This document shows, one piece after another, positions 1 to 7,531 of a DNA stretch of 37,094 nt. The position numbers and the translations under genes are program-made. The notes under the pieces were generated by a model. The model had not been told where the DNA came from. It searched no databases and saw only the letters and a list, made by a program, of their open reading frames with translations. Position 1 is the stretch's first letter. Each line of letters opens with the position of its first letter. The DNA is taken from NCBI GenBank assembly GCA_017553575.1, contig JAFZKQ010000063.1, positions 1 through 37,094 on the forward strand. The letters run 5' to 3'. This DNA is from Paludibacteraceae bacterium. Its GTDB lineage: Bacteria > Bacteroidota > Bacteroidia > Bacteroidales > Paludibacteraceae.

Positions 1-1743
1 CATATCGCCATCGAACCTACCGAGACGACCGTCTGCGCAGGCACGGACGTAACACTGAAAGCCACTGCCGACCACTCGCCTGAGACGGTAACATGGGAGA
101 AGAAGGTGAACGGACAAAACAGCGTTTTGAGCAACAACCTAACCGCCAACGACACTCCGACCCAATCGTGCGAATACACAGTGACAGCCGCTGGAAAACT
201 CTGTCCGAGCGTGAGGCAAAGCATCGACTTCCAAGTGGATACGCAAGCAGAACTGACACTCCAAGCCTCCGCCGAGGCCGTCTGCGTCAATGGTGAGGTG
301 GATCTCACAGCTAACTATGGTACGGCAACTTCCATCGCTTGGGATCAGAAAGAGGAAGGAGCTTCGGATTTCTCCGAATTCTCCACCGAACTCACCACCC
401 GACGGGCCGTCCACCCTGCCCAGAAAACGGTTTACAGAATCCGTTCAACGCAAAACAACGCTTGCCCGGAGACCTATTCGGATGAGGTCGTCGTCCTCGT
501 AGAGGAACCTACTGAAATCACACTATCAGGCGACGAATCAATATGCCGAGGAGGCAACTACACCATCAACTTCCATGTAAAAAATGGCCAAAATCTGGCT
601 TCCCTCTTCCTCTATGAAGCCATCAACGGTGAGAACATCAACCAAAAGAGGATCAAGGAGATTGACTCAAACGACTACGACGGTTCTGCCATCTACACCC
701 TCAAGGAAGAGACGACGTTCAACTTAAAAGCGACACCTAACTATTGCCCCGAAGCGGAGGCAACCTTCACCGTAAAGATAGACACCTTGCCAACCCTCTA
801 TAAACTAACGGCATCTGCAGACTCCATCTGTAGGGGTGAATTGGTGGAAATTTCCACAGACTTCCCATTCTCAGAGAACAACCTACTACTAACCACCGAA
901 TCGGAAGAGTCCTACATGACCGCATCGAGCGAGCAATTACAACCTTATGAGACAACACATTACACACTTCTTCCTCGTACAGACAAAGGATGTGTAGGAG
1001 AGGAACGAAGCCTCATCGTCCATGTATCCCAACCTGTGGAAAGTTCCACAACAGACACGACAGTCTGCATTGGAGAGAAAGCGACCCTAAGCGTGGCTGG
1101 CGGATCCTGGAAAGAAAAATATGTATGGTCCCTATCACCCGATTTCACCGACACCCTCTCCACAAGCAACAGGCAGAGCGTTCTTCCCGAAGAGAGCACC
1201 ACCTACTACGTACAAGTAACCAACGGCAAATGCGTAAAAGAGATGGAGCAGACCGTGCATGTCGCCCCAAGACCATCCATCAGCATGAGCCAAGAAAATG
1301 CCCAGACAATCACCTTGGAGGGGGAAGGTGGCACAGGAAACTATAAGTTCGACCTCGGCTCCGGCTTCGACCTGACGAACACGATAAATGGAGTCATCCC
1401 CGGCTGGAGCTACAAAATCAGGGTCATAGACGAAGAGGGTTGCATCAGCGACACGACCATCACCGCCCAATTCTACGAACTGATCATCCCTGAATACTTC
1501 ACGCCTCAGAACGACGGGATCAACGACACATGGAAGATTATTAACTTAAACATGTATTCCCAAGTGAAAGTGACCCTATTCGACCGACACGGCAAAAAGA
1601 TCTTCGAATCCACAGACCCAGAACAGGAGTGGGACGGAACGTACAACGGACATGCCATGCCTTCTGAAGACTATTGGTACATCATCAACGTTTATGATAT
1701 CAAGGGCTTCTACACAGGACATTTCACGCTAATACGCAACTAA
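1..1743 (+). CDS. Multi-Ig-like surface protein with T9SS type B sorting domain (3' part)
   Basis: The frame is open from base 1, so the true start lies upstream; the visible 580 residues are the C-terminal part. They hold about five repeated Ig/PKD-like units, each opening with a V/I-C-x-G turn (VCAGTDV, VCVNGEV, ICRGGNY, ICRGELV, VCIGEKA) and ending in a strand such as TTYYVQVTNGKC. The last 80 residues or so (from about 499: YFTPQNDGINDTW, then LFDRHGKKIFE, EWDGTYNGHAMPSEDYWYII, GHFTLIRN) match the gliding-motility C-terminal (CHU_C) domain, which directs export by the T9SS and surface attachment (type B). The product is therefore inferred to be a large secreted or cell-surface adhesin-like protein. 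No enzymatic domain is visible. The family assignment of the tail is firm; the binding target is unknown. Confidence 0.9.
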   Translation, partial: HIAIEPTETTVCAGTDVTLKATADHSPETVTWEKKVNGQNSVLSNNLTANDTPTQSCEYTVTAAGKLCPSVRQSIDFQVDTQAELTLQASAEAVCVNGEVDLTANYGTATSIAWDQKEEGASDFSEFSTELTTRRAVHPAQKTVYRIRSTQNNACPETYSDEVVVLVEEPTEITLSGDESICRGGNYTINFHVKNGQNLASLFLYEAINGENINQKRIKEIDSNDYDGSAIYTLKEETTFNLKATPNYCPEAEATFTVKIDTLPTLYKLTASADSICRGELVEISTDFPFSENNLLLTTESEESYMTASSEQLQPYETTHYTLLPRTDKGCVGEERSLIVHVSQPVESSTTDTTVCIGEKATLSVAGGSWKEKYVWSLSPDFTDTLSTSNRQSVLPEESTTYYVQVTNGKCVKEMEQTVHVAPRPSISMSQENAQTITLEGEGGTGNYKFDLGSGFDLTNTINGVIPGWSYKIRVIDEEGCISDTTITAQFYELIIPEYFTPQNDGINDTWKIINLNMYSQVKVTLFDRHGKKIFESTDPEQEWDGTYNGHAMPSEDYWYIINVYDIKGFYTGHFTLIRN

Positions 1744-1926
1744 CAGCATAGGGACATAGGGATGTGCATACGGCATATCCCTACTGCCCCCAAAAATCAC
1801 AGCGCTGAGGGAAGGAGGCCACAGCCACTCGTCAAAATGCGTATATACGCAAAATACCGAATGAGGGGAAAACATAAACCAACCGACACAATAATCCCCA
1901 AAGTCAATCCATTCCTCTCTTTTGAT

Positions 1927-1934
1927 TATATTTG
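1927..1934 (+). promoter_or_regulatory. Bacteroidetes -7 box
   Basis: TATATTTG matches the TAnnTTTG -7 consensus exactly, 22 bases before the start codon at 1956. No clear -33 TTG is seen at the usual spacing. It probably drives the three-gene DUF4377-like cluster. Confidence 0.55.
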
Positions 1935-1955
1935 CCAAAAGAAAAACACACAATT

Positions 1956-2732
1956 ATGAAACACCATATCTTCAAAACAATCCTCCTCATCACGATGCTA
2001 CTAAGTACCGCAGGCGGTTTTGCCAAGAAACGAATATGCATAGGAAACACGGACACGATATGTGGTGAACTAATTAGCGTAGCACCCTACCGAATAACGA
2101 TTGACGATAATCATTGCTATTTGATTAGGGAAGGAGGAAGAAATGGGAAGAAAATGGAATGGGAGCCTTTTTGCGGTGTGATTGATTCCTTTTACTACAG
2201 AGAAGATTATGAGTATTCACTGCTCGTTAAAGAATTTGATCCTTTGAGGGATACCACAATCCATAAAATAAAAACAATTGCCTCATCCAGCACCCCTTAT
2301 TCTTACAAGAAGGCAACCATACAACAGTTAAAGGGAATGCGTGCTAACGGTAAGGATTCCTGTGAATTTATGCGTATTTCCAATCAGCAAGTCAAGGTCG
2401 ATGATAAATTATGCTATTGGGTAATAGAAGGTTACGACAAATGGTGGGATAAAACTCATAAATGGGAATCTTTTTGTGGCGAATTAAAATTTATTGATAG
2501 AGCCGAAAAACTTTCGTACGACTCCTTGATTACGTTGTCCAAAGAAAAAAATCTTCCATTAGAGTTCCCCGTGACACTAAAAGTTGAAGAATACAACCCT
2601 AAGGCCAATGTGATTTATGTAAAATCAGTTATTACCCCTTGGTATTTTCGCTTAGAAGAAAGAGAAGAAGAGATTGCCAAATTTCGTCAGAAGATAGAGA
2701 ATGCCCGTCGGAAAAAACAAGATTCAAAATAA
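1956..2732 (+). CDS. Secreted DUF4377-like protein, two repeats (paralogue 1)
   Basis: Start ATG at 1956 is chosen because it gives a clean signal peptide (MKHHIFKTILLITMLLSTAGGFAKK) and sits just after a -7 box; an upstream TTG adds only a polar leader. The mature protein has two related units: VAPYRITIDDNHCYLIREG, W-E-PFCG, FYYREDYEYSLLVKEFDP; then ISNQQVKVDDKLCYWVIEG, KWESFCGEL, VTLKVEEYNP. The pattern Cys-Tyr-(L/W)-hydrophobic, Trp, Phe-Cys-Gly, Tyr and L-x-V resembles DUF4377, a small beta domain seen in bacterial lipoproteins and HslJ-like proteins. The second unit has an insertion before its last strand. The C-terminus is charged and helical. No lipobox Cys is present, so it is probably periplasmic or secreted. 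Function unknown. It is followed by two paralogues. Confidence 0.75.
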   Translation: MKHHIFKTILLITMLLSTAGGFAKKRICIGNTDTICGELISVAPYRITIDDNHCYLIREGGRNGKKMEWEPFCGVIDSFYYREDYEYSLLVKEFDPLRDTTIHKIKTIASSSTPYSYKKATIQQLKGMRANGKDSCEFMRISNQQVKVDDKLCYWVIEGYDKWWDKTHKWESFCGELKFIDRAEKLSYDSLITLSKEKNLPLEFPVTLKVEEYNPKANVIYVKSVITPWYFRLEEREEEIAKFRQKIENARRKKQDSK

Positions 2733-2775
2733 GGAATCCAAGTCCATTATCCCTAAAAAACTCTTTCGAATATTT

Positions 2776-3396
2776 ATGAAACACAACATCCTCAAATCAA
2801 TACTCCTCACCACGCTACTACTGAGCACCGCAAGTGGGTTGGCCAAAAACTCAGAGAAAGAATGGATGAAAGTAGCAAACCGGCAGGTCATGGTCAATGA
2901 TAAACTTTGCTATTTGATAAAAAAAGGATATAGCATAACAGATACCACAAACTGGGAGACCTTTTGTGGTGTACTCCATAATTTCTATTATGAAGAAGGA
3001 AATCAAAGAACATTGTATGTCAAAAAGTATGACCCTCAGGCAGATACGATTCATGCGACAGGAGAATTTATGCGAGTGGCCAACCATCGGGTCACGGTCG
3101 ATGATAAACGTTGCTATTTGGTTAAGAATGGCCATAACAGAAAAGATACCACAAACTGGAAACCCTTTTGCGGCGAGTTCTCTAACTTTTATTACATAGA
3201 GGGATGTCAAAGAACAATATTTGTCGAAAAGTATGACCCCCAAGCAGATACGATTCATGTGATAAAAGAAATTACTCGTGATAGTTTCGATCCTGTTAAG
3301 AAGCAGAAGGAGTTGCGTCGGAAGGAAGCGATTAGGGACTCCTTAAAGGCCGCTTCCGAATCGCCTGTCACAGAACCTGATAACAAAGAAAAGTAA
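2776..3396 (+). CDS. Secreted DUF4377-like protein, two repeats (paralogue 2)
   Basis: The start at 2776 (MKHNILKSILLTTLLLSTASG) gives a signal peptide almost identical to that of the gene before it. The in-frame ATG at 2701 overlaps the upstream gene and adds 25 polar residues, so it was rejected. Two near-identical repeats of about 70 residues follow: VANRQVMVNDKLCYLIKKG, NWETFCGVL, FYYEEGNQRTLYVKKYDPQADTIH, and VANHRVTVDDKRCYLVKNG, NWKPFCGEF, FYYIEGCQRTIFVEKYDPQADTIH. This similarity indicates a recent internal duplication. The tail (about residues 175-206) is lysine/glutamate-rich and helical. The fold assignment (DUF4377-like) comes from motif pattern only. It is separated by 43 bases from paralogue 1 and 9 bases from the frameshifted paralogue 3. 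Confidence 0.75.
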   Translation: MKHNILKSILLTTLLLSTASGLAKNSEKEWMKVANRQVMVNDKLCYLIKKGYSITDTTNWETFCGVLHNFYYEEGNQRTLYVKKYDPQADTIHATGEFMRVANHRVTVDDKRCYLVKNGHNRKDTTNWKPFCGEFSNFYYIEGCQRTIFVEKYDPQADTIHVIKEITRDSFDPVKKQKELRRKEAIRDSLKAASESPVTEPDNKEK

Positions 3397-3405
3397 TAGA
3401 GATTT

Positions 3406-3781
3406 ATGAAACTAACTCAAACAATTCTATTCACTATTCTCCTCTCCACACTACTAAGCGCCGCAAGTGGTTTGGCCCAGAACCCAGAGGGAGAATTTAT
3501 GAGAGTGGCCAACCATCAGGTCCTGGTCGATGATAAACTTTGCTATTGGGTTAAGAAAGGGGCACACAGAAGAGAGGCAACAAAATGGGAGCCTTTTTGC
3601 GGCGAGTTCACTAACTTTTATTACATAGAGGGATACCAAAGAACATTGTTTGTCAAAAAAATATGACCTTCAGGCAGATACAATTCATGTGATAAAAGAT
3701 ATTTGGCGGAATAGCTCAGAATTGCCATTTCGGGCGAGAAGAGACTCGTCTAGAAAGAGCAGGCAGAATAGGAGCAAATAA
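3406..3781 (+). pseudogene. DUF4377-like paralogue 3, frameshifted at an A7 run
   Basis: Starts with a signal peptide (MKLTQTILFTILLSTLLSAASGLAQ) and one DUF4377-like unit (VANHQVLVDDKLCYWVKKG, KWEPFCGEF, FYYIEGYQRTLFVKK). The reading frame then stops at 3664-3666, directly after seven A residues (3655-3661). Skipping one A restores YDLQADTIHVIKDIW, which aligns with YDPQADTIHVIKEIT of paralogue 2, and stays open to a TAA at 3779-3781. So the gene has one extra A relative to its siblings. This may be a real lesion, a slippage-tolerant site or a sequencing error; an 86-aa truncated but complete domain would still be made. Downstream sequence is gene-poor and contains transposase debris. Confidence 0.75.
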
Positions 3782-3849
3782 CGTAAGTTCAATGAATTGT
3801 AATCAAAAGAGAGCCTATTGTTTATCAATTTCACGATCGACATGGATGC

Positions 3850-3990
3850 CAGTTTTTTAGGAAGAAGCAGTATGCGACAACAACCCAACATATTAACGAC
3901 AAAGTTTTCAAAGCATCGGTGCCTGGAGTGCTCGACCTGTGCTATGTTTTTAAGTTCGTCGTTGACCGTTTCGATATTTACTTCTTGATT
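3850..3990 (-). pseudogene. IS982-type transposase C-terminal fragment
   Basis: On the minus strand the translation reads IETVNDELKN, QVEHSRHR, FENFVVNMLG and LPKK in order. This is the characteristic end of IS982-family DDE transposases (typically IExVNDxLKNIxQxEHxRHR...NFxxNL...PKKP). Only about 45 residues are recognisable; there is no upstream catalytic part, no start and no inverted repeats that I can identify. It is a remnant beside the frameshifted DUF4377-like gene. The ORF around it (3685-4035) includes unrelated antisense sequence and should not be annotated as a gene. Confidence 0.6.
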
Positions 3991-4162
3991 AATCTCCCCC
4001 TGAAAAACCAATCGAATATATCCAGCCATGCCCATTTAGTTTACAATGTATATTTTAATCATGCCAAATGTTCCAATTTTCGTATTTTATAAGAAAAAAG
4101 GGCGTTGCATCAAGATAATTGCCCATTCGTTGAAATAAATTTTCCATTATTTTTTTCTGCCA

Positions 4163-4170
4163 TACATTTG
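4163..4170 (+). promoter_or_regulatory. Bacteroidetes -7 box
   Basis: TACATTTG is an exact TAnnTTTG match 78 bases before the ATG at 4248, leaving a leader of about 70 bases. No well-spaced -33 element is visible. Confidence 0.45.
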
Positions 4171-4247
4171 CCTATGACTTAGTAATACAGAACATTGCAT
4201 AGACAAAAACGAATTGAGCTGTTGCCTGTGTAAATAAAACGAACGTT

Positions 4248-4748
4248 ATGAACAGAATGAATTTAATTATCGGAATGTTTTCGGTAGTTGCTTTTGTTAC
4301 CGGATCTGTCCATGCGGAGGTGGTGACGAAGGTGACGATAGACAAGGAGGCAACCTCCGATGTCTACACGATGCATGATTCGGGAAAACTCTATTTCTCG
4401 AATGAATCTTTGGTATTGGACACGTTGGGCAATGGAAACATTGTCTCCGTGGAATTGGCAAAAATCGAAAGGCTGAGATTCTCCCTTTCGGAAATCTCTA
4501 CAGCAGGAGTGGAGAATATCTTATCCACCTCCCCATCCATATCCGCTTATCCCTCACCAACCGATGGTATGGTCACTTTGCGAATTGACAAGGAGGGCGT
4601 CTTCTCCTATTCCATCTATTCCGCAGGCGGTACGCTGGTTCAAGAAGGCAAAGCTTATGATGGTGCTTTGATAGATCTCACGACGCTCCCCAAGGGAGTC
4701 TATTTTTTGAAAGTTAGTGGTTGTTATTTAAAAATTAGCAAGTTATGA
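4248..4748 (+). CDS. Small T9SS type A cargo protein
   Basis: 166 residues. The N-terminus MNRMNLIIGMFSVVAFVTGSVHA is a signal peptide. Residues about 24-80 form a short beta-rich module ending VSVELAKIERLRFS, which resembles the VSFPISDIDTIRF segment at the start of the next gene. The last 70 residues (AYPSPTDGMVTLRI, YSIYSAGGTLVQEGKAYDGALIDLTTLPKGVYFLKV, KISKL) are a T9SS type A sorting domain (Por_Secre_tail). There is no effector domain between the two, so the protein is little more than leader, module and sorting tail. Its stop overlaps the next start by four bases (ATGA at 4745-4748), which suggests translational coupling and a shared function. Confidence 0.85.
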   Translation: MNRMNLIIGMFSVVAFVTGSVHAEVVTKVTIDKEATSDVYTMHDSGKLYFSNESLVLDTLGNGNIVSVELAKIERLRFSLSEISTAGVENILSTSPSISAYPSPTDGMVTLRIDKEGVFSYSIYSAGGTLVQEGKAYDGALIDLTTLPKGVYFLKVSGCYLKISKL

Positions 4749-7321
4749 AAAGATATTTCTTTTTAGCCATTTCGACTTTGATAGGGTTGGTTATGCTTGC
4801 GCAACAGACTCAAATGAATTTTCATTTATCCATAGGCAGCATTGTATCTTTCCCTATAAGTGACATTGATACCATCCGATTCCACAACGGAGTGATTTCG
4901 ATAGAGGGTGTCAATACAGAATATGATATTTTGGATGTTGACAGCGCGACCTTCACCCAATCCGGGGCAGGAGACACCGTTTTTGTGACCTACAACGGAA
5001 ACTCAGTAACAGTGGATAATCCTTACCCGTCCATTTCGGTAGAACAAGAAGGGGCAAACGTGGCGTTACGCTCGTCAGCCGATATGAAGGGAGTTGTGTA
5101 CTATCTTTCAGGATCCTCTTCCGAAGGCTCCTTTTCCCTTGTCCCCGACAGAGGGTATACGCTGGTGTTGGACAACTTATCATTGACGGCGAACCACTCG
5201 GCAGCCATCACCTTGAACGCTTCGGAAACGGGCGACTCCTACACGGCGGCACTCCATCTGATAGGAAATTCGACGTTGACGGATAGCGACCAAAACGGCA
5301 CGAAAGCGGCCTTTTACACAAAATCGAAATTGAAAATAAACGAAGATGGCTCTGCTGGAAAACTGACAGTTACTGGAAATAAAAAGCATGCCATCAACTC
5401 CTCCAAAAGGATAGAACTTTATGCAGGAGAACTCGCTGTGGAAGGAGCTGTATCCGATGGCATCAATGCCGATGGATTGGAAGTCTACGGAGGCCTATTG
5501 TCCGTTTCGGGAACGTCAGGCGACGGCGTGGATTGCAGCGAGGTGATTTTAGTAGAAGACGGTGAAGTCCATGTGGCGATTGCTAGTGAAGACAAGAAAG
5601 CCCTGAAATGTGACAGTATCGTTAAAATTGCAGGAGGCGTAGTTGAGGCTGAAGTGAGCGAGGCAGGTTCGAAAGCCATCAAGGGAGGCAAGGCTTTACT
5701 CATTAATGATGGTAACGTCACAGTAAAATTGAGTGCGACAGAAGCTTTCTATAACGAAGAGGAGGCTGATTACAGCTATAACGCTGCTTTGAGTTCCAAT
5801 GAACTCATCGAAATAGCCAATCCAGCGAAGGTGACGGTGACGGGCGATGGCATTGCCAGCAAAGCACTTCTCTGCGATTCAGTGATTCATCTGTTGGGAG
5901 GCGAAATCGTCGTTGAAATGAATGGTGCGGATCATATTGGCACGGTGAATGGGGTGGCAGACACGGCAGTCACTTGCGGTATTAAGGCAAAGCGAGAAAT
6001 AAACATCACCGAAGGCTCGCTCTTTATCACCTTGGGAGAAAAATGCAATGCCTCCAAAGGATTGAAGGCTGATTACGTCAACATATCCGGCGGAAATGTG
6101 AGAGTTACGGATAATGGCGGCTACTACTATACCACCAGCACAATCTCTTCCAACGGATCCAACAATCCTTGGGGAGGCGGGGGCGGTCGTCCTGGCGGGG
6201 GCGGCGGTCCTGGTGGCAGTTTCGGAGGCTCAACGACCACCGTCAACAGCACAGAACCGAAGGGGATCAGAGGCGATGTGGAAGTGACTATTACAGGCGG
6301 AACAACCGTCCTCTTCATTGCCCATGGAAAAGGCATCTCATGCGACGAACTAATCACCATCGGTAAAGAAGGAGGAAGCGCAGGAGACTTGATATTGACC
6401 ATCAATGCAGGAACGGAAAAAGATGAGACCTTCAGCAAGGGTGGAGAAAACTCAAGAAGCAAATTTTACTGCTCGCCTAAAGCCATCAAGTGTGGCAACA
6501 GCGTCATAATCAATAGCGGAACGCTCGACATCGTTTCTTACGACACAGGCGTGAAAGGCAATGATGTGACAGTCAACGGAGGTAAGATTTCAATCACAGC
6601 CTCTTACGACCAAGGCATGCATGGGGTACAAAATTTCACCATAAACAACGGCAACATCCTTGTATCAAAATCCTACGAGGCCTTTGAAGGAGTGACTATG
6701 ACTTTCAATGGAGGTATCACTTCTGTCTTCGCCAGCAACGATGGTTGGAATGTATCCACCTCTTCCTCTGGGAAAGGCACCCCTACCCTCACTGTGAACG
6801 GTGGTTTCCACTATTTGAATGTCAACGGAAACGATACGGACGTAATCGATTCGAACGGCTCCATCTCTTTCCAAGGTGGCGTGGTGGTTTGCGAGTCAAA
6901 CGGCAACACACTCGATTGTGACGAGTCGCCTGCATGGAACTCCAAAGCTCAGTTGCTGTTGTTCGGAAGCAAGTCGGAGACAATCCCTGCGAACTCCACT
7001 TCCAGCTCTTACTCTTCGATTTCATCGGGCACACGGTACTCAACGGTGAACAACAACGAAGTCTTGCTTTCATTCACGACAACGCAAACAGCTTCCAAAT
7101 TAATCTACGTCGGCAGCGTGAGACCTAAAGCCTATGTCGGTGGCACGGTAACGGCTCCTACGCAAGAGGTCGAGTTTAGGCAAAGTGATGGCTCGAAGGC
7201 CGTCCTTTCAATCGGAGGAAATATCGGCGAATCCCAATCGTCATCAGACATGGCAACCTACAGTGCAGAGCCCATGGGTGGCGGTTTCAGCGGAGGCGGT
7301 GGCTTCGGTGGCGGATTTTAA
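4745..7321 (+). CDS. Cthe_2159-like (carbohydrate-binding) beta-helix protein
   Basis: 858 residues with a signal peptide (MKRYFFLAISTLIGLVMLAQQ). After a short module ending IDTIRF, residues from about 95 consist of many irregular beta-rungs of the type K-AI-SS-I-L-G-L-V-G-SDGINADGL-V-GG, which fits the Cthe_2159/PF14262 family, known to bind acidic polysaccharides with a calcium-dependent right-handed parallel beta-helix. A glycine/proline-rich stretch (about residues 475-500, runs such as WGGGGGRPGGGGGPGG) interrupts the helix, and the protein ends in GGGFSGGGGFGGGF. No sorting domain is visible here; the overlapping upstream gene carries one. Binding of cell-surface or dietary polysaccharide is inferred from the family only. 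Confidence 0.8.
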   Translation: MKRYFFLAISTLIGLVMLAQQTQMNFHLSIGSIVSFPISDIDTIRFHNGVISIEGVNTEYDILDVDSATFTQSGAGDTVFVTYNGNSVTVDNPYPSISVEQEGANVALRSSADMKGVVYYLSGSSSEGSFSLVPDRGYTLVLDNLSLTANHSAAITLNASETGDSYTAALHLIGNSTLTDSDQNGTKAAFYTKSKLKINEDGSAGKLTVTGNKKHAINSSKRIELYAGELAVEGAVSDGINADGLEVYGGLLSVSGTSGDGVDCSEVILVEDGEVHVAIASEDKKALKCDSIVKIAGGVVEAEVSEAGSKAIKGGKALLINDGNVTVKLSATEAFYNEEEADYSYNAALSSNELIEIANPAKVTVTGDGIASKALLCDSVIHLLGGEIVVEMNGADHIGTVNGVADTAVTCGIKAKREINITEGSLFITLGEKCNASKGLKADYVNISGGNVRVTDNGGYYYTTSTISSNGSNNPWGGGGGRPGGGGGPGGSFGGSTTTVNSTEPKGIRGDVEVTITGGTTVLFIAHGKGISCDELITIGKEGGSAGDLILTINAGTEKDETFSKGGENSRSKFYCSPKAIKCGNSVIINSGTLDIVSYDTGVKGNDVTVNGGKISITASYDQGMHGVQNFTINNGNILVSKSYEAFEGVTMTFNGGITSVFASNDGWNVSTSSSGKGTPTLTVNGGFHYLNVNGNDTDVIDSNGSISFQGGVVVCESNGNTLDCDESPAWNSKAQLLLFGSKSETIPANSTSSSYSSISSGTRYSTVNNNEVLLSFTTTQTASKLIYVGSVRPKAYVGGTVTAPTQEVEFRQSDGSKAVLSIGGNIGESQSSSDMATYSAEPMGGGFSGGGGFGGGF

Positions 7322-7341
7322 GACCCAACCATAACAAGGCG

Positions 7342-7376
7342 GCCCTGCATGGAAGTGTAGGGCTGTCTCGTTTTTT
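7342..7376 (+). terminator. Rho-independent terminator after the beta-helix gene
   Basis: GCCCTGCA (7342-7349) pairs with TGTAGGGC (7356-7363) across a six-base loop, with one G-T wobble, and is followed shortly by TTTTTT at 7371-7376. It separates this unit from the VWA/tubulin operon. Confidence 0.75.
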
Positions 7377-7466
7377 AGAAACTTCTTAATGAATTAAAAT
7401 CAAACAGATCGCAAAAAGAGAAAAATCATCCGAACCACTTTTTTCTAAAGAATATCCTTTCCCTTG

Positions 7467-7497
7467 CTTGCCCATTCACAAAAAATCATTAAAATTG
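7467..7497 (+). promoter_or_regulatory. Candidate promoter of the VWA/tubulin operon
   Basis: A -33-like CTTG (7467-7470) is followed after 19 bases by TAAAATTG (7490-7497), one mismatch from the -7 consensus TAnnTTTG. It lies 35 bases upstream of the ATG at 7532 and after the terminator at 7342-7376. It is the best candidate I can see for the operon promoter. Confidence 0.4.
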
Positions 7498-7531
7498 TAG
7501 AACGGATAAAATTGAAAAGGCTTCATCATAT

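Noticed and set aside
3685..4035. 116-codon minus-strand frame as an intact gene
   Set aside because: Only the middle resembles a transposase end; the rest is antisense to the frameshifted DUF4377-like gene.
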